Positions 10,701 to 19,729 of a DNA stretch of 64,000 nucleotides are shown piece by piece. The stretch's first letter is position 1. Every line of letters starts with the position of its first letter. Source of the stretch: Desulfosarcina cetonica JCM 12296 (GTDB lineage: Bacteria; Desulfobacterota; Desulfobacteria; Desulfobacterales; Desulfosarcinaceae); assembly GCF_001311845.1 (NCBI RefSeq), contig NZ_BBCC01000001.1, positions 1-64,000 on the forward strand. Reading direction: 5' to 3'. A program made the position numbers and the translations under genes. Under the pieces are notes generated by a model. That model saw only the letters and a program-made list of their open reading frames with translations. It was not told the origin of the DNA and did not search any database.

Positions 10701-12002
10701 TTAGAAATTAACCGCAAGTTGGCCGACAATAACATCGGAAGAATCATCCAGTTCATCGTAATCGCTGTCCCACACGGTCTTGTGGTACTGCGCGCTCAGG
10801 GAGGTGTTGGGAGCGAAGAACCACTGGGCGGCCAGGCTGTAAACCTGGGCATTGTTCCAAAGGTCATAAGTATCGTCGTTTTCAGCCGAGAGATACATGA
10901 TTTCGGCCTGAAGGTTCAGGCCTTCCATCGGGGTGAAAATGGCGTAAAGACCACCACCGATAGCACCTTCCTGGGCACCGTATTCAGCACTAAACGTGTC
11001 GATACCAAGGTCGTCAGCAATATAATCGGCAACAGCAGTCGGAATGGAGCCGAAAGGTACGGGGTCCATAGCATCGGAAGCACCACCAGGAATGATATCA
11101 TTGACGTAAGGCCCGCGGTCCATGATGCTCCAGTCGGTCCAGTCATTCAGCGCGGTAATTTTCATTTCGTCATCGGTGTCATTGCCGTCAGACCAGATCA
11201 GGTCCACGCCGATCGTCAGGCTATCCATCACGGCGGCTTCCACATTGCCCCAGAACTGGGTCCCCATGACATCGACGCCGCTGATATCGCCACCAAAAAC
11301 ATTCAACTCGGCGTTGACGCTGATGATACCGGAGACAAAGGTACCCTGCAGGCCGAACACATGGGGCTCGAAACCCTCGTCAAGGCCGTCTTTGGCGGCG
11401 GCATAGAAACCCTTCACCGAGAACATGTCGGCGGCGTAACCCAGTTGGATCAGGTATGTATCAATGTCCGCCGTGTAACCATTGGTAGAGTCGTTATAAT
11501 CTTCTCTGCTATCCCGTTCGGATTCTTTGGTGTAGCCCAGGGTGATCAGAACGGGGGTTTTGATGTCCAATTTAATGCCGGTACCGTTGTTATCGTAGGC
11601 AATGGCATTGCCCAGGGTGATCAGCTGCTGACCGGCGGTGACACCAATCATGCCCTTGTCAACCTGAAGGTAGGCCCGGTCAACCTGGATCTCTTGGTCT
11701 TCCGGCCAATGCGAGCTGTTGTCGGCTGTATACCCCCAGTCACCTTCGGCAAAATCCATGCGGGAAACGACTTTCACGCCGTCGGCCACGTTGATGGTGG
11801 TACCCACGCGCAGACGCTGATTGAACCAGCTTTCCTCGTTATCATTGACGGCACCATCTTCAGAAAACCGGAGAGTATTTGTATTCCAGTACCGCACCCG
11901 CATTTCACCGTTCAGCTGCACACGATCGTCAGCCATGGCGACATTGGCGATGATGCCGGCGACGAACAAGGTGGCCAAAGCCACACCAATCAATTTTTTC
12001 AT
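10701..12002 (-). CDS. Outer-membrane beta-barrel porin
   Basis: 433 residues with a Sec signal peptide (MKKLIGVALATLFVAGIIANVAMA). The mature protein is acidic, rich in alternating aromatic and polar strands with Asp/Asn-rich loops, and ends in Phe (QLAVNF), the usual C-terminal signature recognised by the BAM machinery. These features fit a 16- to 18-strand diffusion channel of the alginate-export/porin type common in sulfate reducers. The start at 12002 has an AAGGAGGAAG site. The leader carries three near-identical direct repeats (own entry). Substrate cannot be predicted. Confidence 0.85.
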   Translation of the reverse strand: MKKLIGVALATLFVAGIIANVAMADDRVQLNGEMRVRYWNTNTLRFSEDGAVNDNEESWFNQRLRVGTTINVADGVKVVSRMDFAEGDWGYTADNSSHWPEDQEIQVDRAYLQVDKGMIGVTAGQQLITLGNAIAYDNNGTGIKLDIKTPVLITLGYTKESERDSREDYNDSTNGYTADIDTYLIQLGYAADMFSVKGFYAAAKDGLDEGFEPHVFGLQGTFVSGIISVNAELNVFGGDISGVDVMGTQFWGNVEAAVMDSLTIGVDLIWSDGNDTDDEMKITALNDWTDWSIMDRGPYVNDIIPGGASDAMDPVPFGSIPTAVADYIADDLGIDTFSAEYGAQEGAIGGGLYAIFTPMEGLNLQAEIMYLSAENDDTYDLWNNAQVYSLAAQWFFAPNTSLSAQYHKTVWDSDYDELDDSSDVIVGQLAVNF

Positions 12003-12032
12003 TTTACTTCCTCCTTAACGCGTTAACCTAAG

Positions 12033-12110
12033 TTTACTGCAACCTAATAATTGTCATCGTAGATCTTTAGTTTACTGCAACCTAATAATGCTTTACTGCA
12101 ACCCAATAAT
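12033..12110 (-). repeat. Three 19-bp direct repeats in the porin leader
   Basis: Copies of TTTACTGCAACCTAATAAT lie at 12033-12051, 12071-12089 and 12092-12110; the third has one T-to-C change. Start-to-start spacing is 38 and 21 bp. They begin 31 bp upstream of the porin start codon, so they are probably transcribed or overlap the promoter. They may be operators for a multimeric regulator or sites for RNA-level control. Confidence 0.85.
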
Positions 12111-12649
12111 TAACGAACTGAAACTGCAAATCGAATACGCGATGGCGTACCCCCTATCACCTCCTCTCGGATCGGATTTATTTTAAAGCCTCAGGCCTTC
12201 GCGTGAAGGGTCAATCCCCGAAGCGTTAAAAACCATCGTGAAGCGGTGTATCAGACTTTTTCAAGAACAGCTTGGTGACGCGTAACCCTACCGAAAAATT
12301 ATCGATAAACCAGTATGCGCATATCACCATAATGAATTATGGCGATTTTTATCAACGGCCCATCAGCGTGTCAAGCATTTTCAGTAAACTTAAATCAGCC
12401 CAAACGCTCTACCCTAAAGGCCCTGTGCCGAAACATGAAAAGCCAGACCACTATATTGAGGAAATTTTAGCGACTCGGCGGGCAAATATGGTAGTTTTGC
12501 TTTAACCATCTAAATTATCGACATTAACGCATTCAGGCGGTGGGGAATTAAGCTCTACGCAAGCAAAAGATCCAATCTTTGAAAATTCAGACGCTCACGG
12601 ACCTTTTTCTCAATTCACGTCATTTGGCCAGCCGCCACGATGAATGCAT

Positions 12650-12679
12650 AAAAAAGGCTTCCGCGTCTGTCGGAAGCCT
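12650..12679 (-). terminator. Terminator of tRNA-Gln
   Basis: A 9-bp stem AGGCTTCCG/CGGAAGCCT with a 7-nt loop is followed on the minus strand by six T. It lies just downstream of the tRNA. Confidence 0.9.
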
Positions 12680-12692
12680 CTGCTGACGAATT

Positions 12693-12766
12693 TGGCTGAG
12701 GGACAAGGATTCGAACCTTGATTGACGGAGTCAGAGTCCGCTGTCCTACCATTAGACGATCCCCCA
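12693..12766 (-). tRNA. tRNA-Gln (anticodon CTG)
   Basis: 74 nt including an encoded CCA. The acceptor stem is TGGGGGA/TCCCTCA, the anticodon stem GCGGA/TCCGT with loop CTCTGAC (anticodon CTG, reads CAG), and the T-arm has GGTTCGAATCC. It follows gltX by 73 nt on the same strand, so the two may be co-transcribed. Because this organism carries gatB, the tRNA is probably first charged with Glu by a GltX enzyme and then amidated. Confidence 0.95.
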
Positions 12767-12839
12767 GCAACTGGTAGGTGCCCGTTTACACAAAAGCGAC
12801 AGGCGAGTCAAGCCCCAATTCGCCATTATCGATGGAAGC

Positions 12840-14252
12840 TCAGGTGGATTCAAGCGATTGAATATATTCCCCGGCGGCTTTGAGCCGGGCCAACACCCGC
12901 GCCTTACCCAATACCGCGATCATTTCGAAAATCCCCGGACTGACGGAAGTTCCGGTCAGCGCCACCCGCACCGGCTGGGCGATTTTGCCGAACCCCAGAC
13001 CGGCCTTCTCCATCACTTGCTTAAACGCCGCCTCTTGCGTCTTTTCAGCCAGATCCGGAAGGGCTTCCAATGCCTCGGCAAGCATGGTCAATACGGGTGC
13101 CACCGCTGGCTTCAAAAATTTCCGGGCCGCCTTTTCGTCATAGGGCCGCACATCCTCCCGATAGTAGAAATGGGCGCCGTCGGCCATCTCCACCAATGTT
13201 TTGCTGCGGGCGTGCAGGGTGCCGATCACCCCGACCAGATAAGCGTCATCGGCCGCATCGTAACCCTTCTGCCTCATGAAAGGCAGCACCCGCGGTGCCA
13301 GCTGCCCGACGGGGGTGGCCCGAATATGGTCGGCGTTGAGGGCGGTCAGTTTATCCACATCGAAGACGCCCGGCGACCGACCGATATTCTTCAGGGAGAA
13401 TTTCTCGATCAGCTCTTGACGGGTGAAGAACTCCTGATCGCCATGCGACCACCCCAACCGTGCCAGGTAGTTGAGGAAGGCATCCGGCAGAAAGCCCATG
13501 TCCCGATAAGCCGTCACCGACATGGCGCCGTGGCGCTTGGAAAGACGGGCCTTATCCTTGCCCAGGACCATGGGAACATGACCGAAAACAGGCAGCGGTG
13601 CCTTCAACGCCTTATATAAGAGGATCTGTTTGGGCGTATTCATCACATGGTCGTCACCCCGGATGATGGTGTTGATGCCCATGGTGATGTCATCCACCAC
13701 CACCACGAAGTTATAGGTGGGCGTTCCGTCGCTGCGACAAATGACAAAATCGTCCTGCTCACGGTTTTGAAAAACGATATTGCCCTTGATCACATCCTCG
13801 ACCACGGTCGTTCCCGAAAGCGGCGATTTAAAACGAATCACCGCATTTGGCGAGGGGGGCAGTCCCCGTTCCCGGCAACGGCCGTCGTATTTGGGCTTCG
13901 CGCCGGTGGCCATGGCCTTTTGGCGCATCGCCTCGACATCTTCCGGCGAGCAGGTGCAGTAGTAAGCATCCCCAGAATCGAGCAGTTTCTGCAAATACGT
14001 CCGATAGATGTCAAAACGCTGGGTCTGAAAATAGGGGCCTTCATCCCAATCCAATTCCAGCCAGCGCATGGCGTCGAAAATAGCGTCTACCGATGCCTGG
14101 GTTGAACGCACCGTATCCGTATCTTCGATGCGCAAGACGAACTTGCCATGGTTCTGCCGTGCATACAACCAGTTGAACAGCGCCGTCCGTGCACCTCCCA
14201 CGTGAAGATAGCCCGTTGGGCTGGGCGGGAATCGGGTAATAATGGTTTCCAT
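12840..14252 (-). CDS. gltX: Glutamyl-tRNA synthetase
   Basis: Class I synthetase of 470 residues that joins Glu to tRNA(Glu) and, in organisms with GatCAB, to tRNA(Gln). The HIGH-type motif PPSPTGYLHVGGARTALFNW is at residues 9-28 and the KMSKS-type motif is LSKRHGA. The Cys-rich zinc segment YCTCSPED...GRCRERG is present. The C-terminal anticodon-binding domain ends IQSLES. The frame is intact. tRNA-Gln lies immediately downstream on the same strand. Whether the enzyme is discriminating or not cannot be read from motifs alone. Confidence 0.96.
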   Translation of the reverse strand: METIITRFPPSPTGYLHVGGARTALFNWLYARQNHGKFVLRIEDTDTVRSTQASVDAIFDAMRWLELDWDEGPYFQTQRFDIYRTYLQKLLDSGDAYYCTCSPEDVEAMRQKAMATGAKPKYDGRCRERGLPPSPNAVIRFKSPLSGTTVVEDVIKGNIVFQNREQDDFVICRSDGTPTYNFVVVVDDITMGINTIIRGDDHVMNTPKQILLYKALKAPLPVFGHVPMVLGKDKARLSKRHGAMSVTAYRDMGFLPDAFLNYLARLGWSHGDQEFFTRQELIEKFSLKNIGRSPGVFDVDKLTALNADHIRATPVGQLAPRVLPFMRQKGYDAADDAYLVGVIGTLHARSKTLVEMADGAHFYYREDVRPYDEKAARKFLKPAVAPVLTMLAEALEALPDLAEKTQEAAFKQVMEKAGLGFGKIAQPVRVALTGTSVSPGIFEMIAVLGKARVLARLKAAGEYIQSLEST

Positions 14253-14656
14253 GTCAACCTTACCTTAGGATAGTCATTGGATTTACACCAGAGAATTACT
14301 ACTAGTCATAATTCAAGTTATTCTGCAAGACCATGGTAATGGCGGAAAGCGACAACGGGTCAAGCACCCGCCACACACCCGTCATCTCCATCGTTCTGCG
14401 GATCGCCTCAGCAGCAGTCCAACGAAACGGATAACCATGCGCAATCAGTTGACTTATCCTGAATATCGCATGGGTCCCGGGCACAGTCGGCCACCTCAAT
14501 AGCACATCCCACCTGCCGTAACAAGGGAGGAAAAACAAGAATCTCCGGAAAAGCCTTGACATTCTCACACTTTTTAATTACTAGAGCCGGGATCGTTGCA
14601 AAAGATGGCGGATTCTGGATTAAAAATAATTATTTCAATATATTAGGAGATTACTC
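14253..14656. other. Intergenic region between gltX and rpmF
   Basis: 404 bp without a credible gene. It should hold the promoters of gltX (minus) and of the rpmF-fab operon (plus). The DUF177 gene that often precedes rpmF is not here. Confidence 0.6.
14556..14584 (+). promoter_or_regulatory. Candidate sigma-70 promoter for rpmF operon
   Basis: TTGACA at 14556-14561, a 17-nt spacer, then TACTAG, a weak -10. It lies about 70 nt upstream of the rpmF start. Confidence 0.35.
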
Positions 14657-14838
14657 ATGGCCGTACCGAAGCACAAGACATCCAAGTCAAAGCGGGATAA
14701 ACGTCGCACCCATAAAAAATCGACGCACCGGCTGTCGGCACCTGTCCGCAGTGCGGTGAAGCCAAACTCCCCCATCATGCCTGCCCCGAATGTGGCGAGT
14801 ACAACGGCAAAAGCGCTCTCACCCCCGACGAGGATTGA
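14657..14838 (+). CDS. rpmF: Ribosomal protein L32, one frame break
   Basis: Small 50S subunit protein of 60 residues after repair. The N-terminus MAVPKHKTSKSKRDKRRTHK is the classic L32 start, preceded by AGGAGA. One G is missing near 14725; the restored frame shows a zinc ribbon CPQC...CPEC and the end SALTPDED. It opens the fatty-acid synthesis operon, as rpmF does in many bacteria. Confidence 0.95.
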
Positions 14839-14942
14839 TACGCGTCCCAAACCCATCCATCTAAAGACGGTTTCGCATGCCCGGCCCAGCACCGAGCGTT
14901 TGCGAAACCGCCGGAAAGACATCTGCATAAGGAAACGCCAAT

Positions 14943-16593
14943 ATGACCCAGATCGGAACCCATCGCCCGGAGGGAGGGGGATTGGACGACGAGACCCGGC
15001 AGATGGTGGTCGATACCGTCCATCAGCTGTCCAAGCGTCTGCTCACCCCAAAAGCGGTCTTGGAATGGGATCGTGACGAAATTTTTCCCGAAGCCGTTAT
15101 TCGGGAGATGTTGAGCCCCGAGATTGGCCTTCAGCTGTTGTTCATCCCCGAGCCTACGGCGGTATGGGCGGCGGCGCCATGGACTGCTATGTTGTCACCC
15201 GGGAGGTTTGCAAGCTCTGTCTCGGCGTGGGCACGGCCTTTTTTGCCATTCAGCTGGGATCCGACCCGATCATCGTCGGGGGCACGGAAGAACAAAAGAC
15301 CAAATGGCTCGGCGCCGTGGCCGAAGGCAACAGCTTGGTGGCGTATGCCGTCACCGAACCGGAGGCCGGCAGCAATCTGGCATCCTTTAAAACCAAAGCC
15401 GAACCCATCACGGATGACGGCGGCGCCGTGACCGGCTACCGCATCAACGGCTCCAAGCAGTTCATTTCAACGGGGGGGTATGCCGATTTCGTTACCGTCC
15501 TGGCCCAAACGCCCGAAGGCCCCAGTTTTTTCGTGGTGGAAAAAGGCACCCCGGGCTTTGAGCAGCACAAGGGTGAGGAAAAGCACGGTATCCGCGCATC
15601 CAACACCTCGCCGTTGACCTTTACCGACGTGGTCGTACCGGTGGAAAATCTCATTGGCGGCGCACCTGGAAAAGGGCTCAAGCAGGCCAACCAGGTGTTC
15701 GGCTATACCCGTCTGATGGTTGCCGCCATGGCCCTGGGTGCCGGGGAGGCGGCGCTGGGAATCGCCATTCCTTATGCCAAGGAGCGCATCCAGTTCGGCG
15801 GCCCGCTCTCCGAGAAAAAGGGCTATACCAACAAACTGATCGTTCCCCATTGGGTCAACTTGAAAGCCGCAACCGCCTATATCGAATCCGTCGCCAGGCG
15901 ACTGGACAGCGAAGACGGCGACCTCCAGGTGGAAGCTCCATCGCCAAATTGTTCACCACCGAATCTGCCAATCGGGCGGCCGACGATGCCATCCAGGCCC
16001 TGGGCGGATATGGCTACATCTGTGAGTTCGGTGTCGAAAAAATCAAGCGTGATGTGAAAATCACCTGCATCTATGAGGGAACCAGCGAAATTCAGCAGAA
16101 CATCATTTCCACCTTCCGCTGGAAAAAATCGCGCAAAACCAAGGGCGCCTATTACGGAGACATGGCTCAAGGTTTAGAAGCCCGCCATGCGGATCATGAC
16201 CAAGCCGGTTGCTTGGCCATGGCCGCCTGTGCCCGGACCCTGAACCGGATCATCGATTTTGCCCATGAAAATCGACTGACCCGTCACCAACAGGTGATGT
16301 TCGCTCTCGCCGATATGATGACCCACGTGGAAGTCGGCGACGCCATGTCGCGCATGGCCGCAGACCAAGCCGACGATGTAACGCTGGCGGCGGCACGCGT
16401 ATTTTCCGCCACCTGCGCCAAGCTGATCGCCGACAAAGCGCGCCTGATCGTGCTGGGCTGTCAGACGATCGATACCACCGTTGCCGATGAATTCGTGGCC
16501 GCGCTGAACCTGGCCGCCCTGGAGAACGGTTGCCGGGGCATCATCGACGATATGGACCGCATCGCCGATCACATTTTCGAGAGGACCGCATGA
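14943..16593 (+). CDS. Acyl-CoA dehydrogenase with C-terminal extension, two frame breaks
   Basis: FAD enzyme that forms the alpha-beta double bond in acyl-CoA thioesters. About 550 residues after repair. The substrate and FAD motifs (YAVTEPEAGSN, QFISTGGYADF) and the segment ALGGYGY followed by IYEGTSEIQQ, which carries the catalytic Glu of the family, are clear. A region of about 130 residues follows the core and is alpha-helical by composition, as in very-long-chain or ACAD9-like members. One G is lost near 15152 (PEAYGGMGGGAMD expected) and one near 15935 (VEGSIAKLF expected). It stands between rpmF and fabG and overlaps fabG by 4 bp (ATGA). This place is normally held by plsX-fabH-fabD, so a role in making or recycling acyl groups for lipid synthesis is possible but unproven. 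Confidence 0.9.
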
Positions 16594-17336
16594 CGGATAC
16601 AGCCGACCGTGTCGTTGTCGTCACCGGCGGATCCCGCGGCATCGGACGGGCCATCTGCACAGCCCTGAGTGCACCGGGAACCGTGGTCTATTTCAACTAC
16701 AGCAGCAATGCCGAAGCAGCCAAAGCCACCACCGAGGCGATCCAGGCCGCCGGTGGGAAGGCCTTTTCCCAGCCGGTGGATGTGGCCACGCCGGATGCCG
16801 TCAACGCCTGGCTCGGCGGGATCGTTAAAGAAGCCGGACGAATCGACATTCTGGTCAATAATGCCGGCATCACCCGTGATGGGCTGCTGGTACGCATGAA
16901 GGAGAGCGACTGGGACGCCGTTGTCGACATTAACCTGAAAGGTGCCTTCAATTGCATGAAGGCCGTTGCCAAGCCGATGATGAAGCAGCGCTATGGTCGC
17001 ATCATCAACATCACCTCCGTGGTGGGTGCCGCCGGAAACCCCGGCCAAGCCAACTACGTGGCTGCCAAGGCGGGAATCATCGGCCTGACCAAAGCCGTGG
17101 CCAAGGAACTGGCCAGCCGCAATATCACGGTCAACGCCGTGGCACCCGGTTACATCAACACGGACATGACCAATGATCTGGCCGACAAGGCCAAGGACGC
17201 CATGATCGGCCAGATTCCGCTGGCGCGCATCGGTACCCCTGAAGATGTGGCCGGCACCGTCGCGTTTCTCGCCTCTTCCGCCGCCGACTACATTACCGGT
17301 CAGGTGATCCATGTCAGTGGCGGGATGTATATGTAA
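16590..17336 (+). CDS. fabG: 3-oxoacyl-ACP reductase
   Basis: Short-chain dehydrogenase of 248 residues that reduces 3-ketoacyl-ACP with NADPH in type II fatty acid synthesis. The cofactor motif TGGSRGIG is at the N-terminus, NNAG follows, and the catalytic Ser is in ITSVVG with YVAAK (Tyr156, Lys160). The start is the ATG at 16590, overlapping the stop of the acyl-CoA dehydrogenase, which suggests translational coupling. The frame is intact. Confidence 0.95.
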   Translation: MTDTADRVVVVTGGSRGIGRAICTALSAPGTVVYFNYSSNAEAAKATTEAIQAAGGKAFSQPVDVATPDAVNAWLGGIVKEAGRIDILVNNAGITRDGLLVRMKESDWDAVVDINLKGAFNCMKAVAKPMMKQRYGRIINITSVVGAAGNPGQANYVAAKAGIIGLTKAVAKELASRNITVNAVAPGYINTDMTNDLADKAKDAMIGQIPLARIGTPEDVAGTVAFLASSAADYITGQVIHVSGGMYM

Positions 17337-17492
17337 AGCACCTGCGTTAAGCGGTATTCAAGCATCCCGTGAGAAACATCCCGGGGGATGCCTGGGGGGT
17401 GCCTGTCCCCCGTGCAATATCTTGAACCTGTATCGTCATCATCCGGCGTCGGCCGTCCCTGGCCAGCGTCCATCCATTGAAAGGAGATCATC

Positions 17493-17720
17493 ATGTCTGT
17501 AGAAGATAAAGTCAAAAAAATCATTGCCGAGAAACTGAGCGTGGATATTTCCGAAGTCGTCCCCGAAGCCTCCTTTGTCGACGACCTTGGCGCCGACAGT
17601 CTGGATCTGGTCGAACTGATCATGTCCATGGAGGAAGAATTTGACGTGGATATTTCCGATGAAGACGCCGAAAAGATGGTAACCGTCAAAGACGCCTTCG
17701 ACTATATCAAAAATCATTGA
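17493..17720 (+). CDS. acpP: Acyl carrier protein
   Basis: 75-residue acidic carrier. The phosphopantetheine site is Ser36 in [10 protein letters not shown]. The start has AAAGGAGAT. The 156-nt gap after fabG contains G- and C-runs that can fold (near 17376-17411) but no T-run; it may tune the high ACP expression usual for this gene. Confidence 0.97.
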   Translation: MSVEDKVKKIIAEKLSVDISEVVPEASFVDDLGADSLDLVELIMSMEEEFDVDISDEDAEKMVTVKDAFDYIKNH

Positions 17721-17778
17721 GCAGCACCGCGCTTTTCCCATCGATCACCAAACTATGTTCCAGAAAGGGAAGGAATCG

Positions 17779-19020
17779 TTGAATAGACGGGTTGTTGTTA
17801 CTGGTTTGGGTCTTGTTACCCCACTCGGCATTGGCGTCGAAAACACCTGGTCGGCCCTTTGTGAAGGTCGCTCCGGGATTGGTGAAATCACGCGTTTTGA
17901 TACAAGCGCGTTCGCCACGAAAATCGCGGCAGAAGTAAAGGATTTTAATCCGGAAGACTTTCTCCCCAAGAAAGAGGCCAAACGGACCGAAAAATTCATC
18001 GCCTATGCCGTGGCTGCGGCCCGCATGGCTGTCGAAAACGCGCGCTTGGCCATTGATGAAAGCAACGGGCATCGCGTGGGTGTCATCACCGGATGTGGTC
18101 TGGGGGGACTGGAGATTCTCGAGGTAACCGCCCGCACCATTCAGGACAAGGGGCCGAAACGCGTCACGCCGTTTTTCATCCCCATGATGATCGGCAACAT
18201 GGCACCGGGCATGATCTCCATTCACCTGGGCGCCAAAGGGCCCAATATCTCCGTGGCCACGGCCTGTGCCGCGGGTTCCCACGCCGTCGGCGATGCCTGC
18301 AACACCATCCGTCGCGGCCAAGCCGATGCGATGATCACCGGTGGCGTGGAGTCGGTCATCACGCCCACCTGCATCGCCGGCTTCAATGCCATGAAAGCCC
18401 TCTCCACGCGCAACGACGATCCTCAGCGGGCATCGCGGCCTTTTGATCGCGGCCGGGATGGCTTCGTCGTCGGTGAGGGCGCCGGCATGCTGGTCATCGA
18501 GGAATTGGAGCACGCCCTGGCGCGCGGTGCCACGATCCTGGCGGAAATGGTGGGATACGGCCAGAGTGGCGACGGCTATCATATGACCTCCCCCAGCCCG
18601 GATGGGGACGGCATGATCCGCTGCATGCAGGCGGCCATCGACAACGCCGGCATTTCCTGTGAAATGATCGACTACATCAATGCCCACGGCACCTCCACGC
18701 CGCTCAACGACCTTTACGAAACCCGGGCCATTAAAAAGGTGTTTGGCGATTTTGCGCCCCAGGTGCCGATCTCGTCCACCAAGTCGATGACCGGCCACCT
18801 TTTAGGCGGAGCCGGCGGCATCGAGACCGCCTTTACCGTGCTGGCCGTAAAAAACGGCATCATTCCGCCGACGATCAACCTGGACAATCCCGATGACGAA
18901 TGCGATCTGGATTATGTACCCAAGGTGGCCCGCAAGGCCGAGTTGACCTACGCCATGTCCAACTCCTTCGGTTTCGGTGGCACCAATGCCAGCTTGGTGG
19001 TCAAGCGTTATCCGTCCTGA
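17779..19020 (+). CDS. fabF: 3-oxoacyl-ACP synthase II
   Basis: Condensing enzyme that elongates acyl-ACP with malonyl-ACP. I place the start at TTG 17779 behind AAGGAA and not at the ATG 17755, which has no ribosome site. With this start the catalytic residues fall at Cys163 (TACAAGS), His303 ([11 protein letters not shown]) and His340 (MTGHLLGG), exactly the E. coli FabF numbering. 413 residues, intact. Last gene of the fab cluster, followed by a terminator. Confidence 0.95.
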   Translation: MNRRVVVTGLGLVTPLGIGVENTWSALCEGRSGIGEITRFDTSAFATKIAAEVKDFNPEDFLPKKEAKRTEKFIAYAVAAARMAVENARLAIDESNGHRVGVITGCGLGGLEILEVTARTIQDKGPKRVTPFFIPMMIGNMAPGMISIHLGAKGPNISVATACAAGSHAVGDACNTIRRGQADAMITGGVESVITPTCIAGFNAMKALSTRNDDPQRASRPFDRGRDGFVVGEGAGMLVIEELEHALARGATILAEMVGYGQSGDGYHMTSPSPDGDGMIRCMQAAIDNAGISCEMIDYINAHGTSTPLNDLYETRAIKKVFGDFAPQVPISSTKSMTGHLLGGAGGIETAFTVLAVKNGIIPPTINLDNPDDECDLDYVPKVARKAELTYAMSNSFGFGGTNASLVVKRYPS

Positions 19021-19064
19021 TGGGGTGGTATCGATATCCGCAACGAACCCCGTTGAATTTTTAG

Positions 19065-19093
19065 GGCAGTGGATTCATTCCGCTGCCTTTTTT
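19065..19093 (+). terminator. Terminator after fabF
   Basis: Stem GGCAGTGG/CCGCTGCC (one G-T pair) with a 7-nt loop, then six T. Confidence 0.85.
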
Positions 19094-19234
19094 CGTTCCC
19101 ATCGCCATTTGTCCCCGATCGCTGGCCGGCTTGTTTGCGGACCTGTTTTTTTTCTTGCGAGGATTGATGGTTATGGATATGTAATCGTGTTATTCGGCAC
19201 TGATGAGCGTTTGCCTTCGAAAGGAATCCATACC

Positions 19235-19689
19235 ATGACCGACGCATCCCCCCCCAGCGCATCATTATCGGCTGTGATCATGCCGCCTTTCAGCTGAAAG
19301 AGATATTGAAAACCGCCCTCGAGGCCAAAGGCATCGCCGTTACCGATGTCGGCACGCACAGTGAGGCATCCATGGATTACCCCGACACCGGAAAGATCGT
19401 TGCTCAGAAAATCTCAACCGGTGAATTCGAACGGGGTATTCTCACCTGCGGCACCGGCTTGGGGATGTCCATGGTGGCCAACAAATATCCCCATGTCAGG
19501 GCGGCGCTGTGCAACGATCTTTTTTCCGCCGCCATGAGCCGGCGGCACAACAATGCCAACATCCTCGTCATGGGCGGACGGGTGATCGGCGATGTTTTGG
19601 CCCTCGAAATCCTGAACACGTGGCTAAGCACACCTTTTGATGGGGGCCGGCATCAGCGGCGCCTGGACATGTTTGACACCATCGAATAG
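19235..19689 (+). CDS. rpiB: Ribose-5-phosphate isomerase B, one frame break
   Basis: Interconverts ribose 5-phosphate and ribulose 5-phosphate. After repair 151 residues: GCDHAAFQLKE at the N-terminus, LTCGTGLGMSMVANK with the catalytic Cys, and RRHNNANILVMGGR. A run of eight C at 19248-19255 should have nine; otherwise the frame ends within 20 codons. The start at 19235 has an AAGGA site. It precedes glyA by 40 nt, a common pairing. Confidence 0.95.
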
Positions 19690-19729
19690 ACAGTACCTAT
19701 CGAGAATGACCGCTCCAAGAAAGTGAGAA

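Larger units (their letters stand above)
12003..12692. other. Long intergenic region upstream of the porin
   Basis: About 690 bp with no credible gene. It holds the porin leader with direct repeats (12033-12110) and the tRNA-Gln terminator (12650-12679). The part from 12111 to 12640 is A/T-richer than the neighbours; a 77-codon open frame at 12272-12505 has no ribosome site or similarity. Confidence 0.6.

Noticed and set aside
10719-12026. 435-codon open frame opposite the porin gene
   Set aside because: It is the mirror of a GC-biased codon pattern. The minus-strand frame has a signal peptide, a porin C-terminus and a ribosome site.
12090-12110. GG-N10-GC match inside the porin repeats
   Set aside because: Only the two dinucleotides fit sigma-54 consensus; the flanks do not.
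12272-12505. Open frame of 77 codons in the porin upstream region
   Set aside because: GTG start, no ribosome site, low-complexity content and no recognised domain.
14302-14568. Minus-strand open frame of 88 codons between gltX and rpmF
   Set aside because: No ribosome site and composition unlike its neighbours; the stretch fits a promoter region better.
17337-17492. Terminator between fabG and acpP
   Set aside because: G- and C-runs can pair but no T-run follows, and acpP clearly belongs to the operon.
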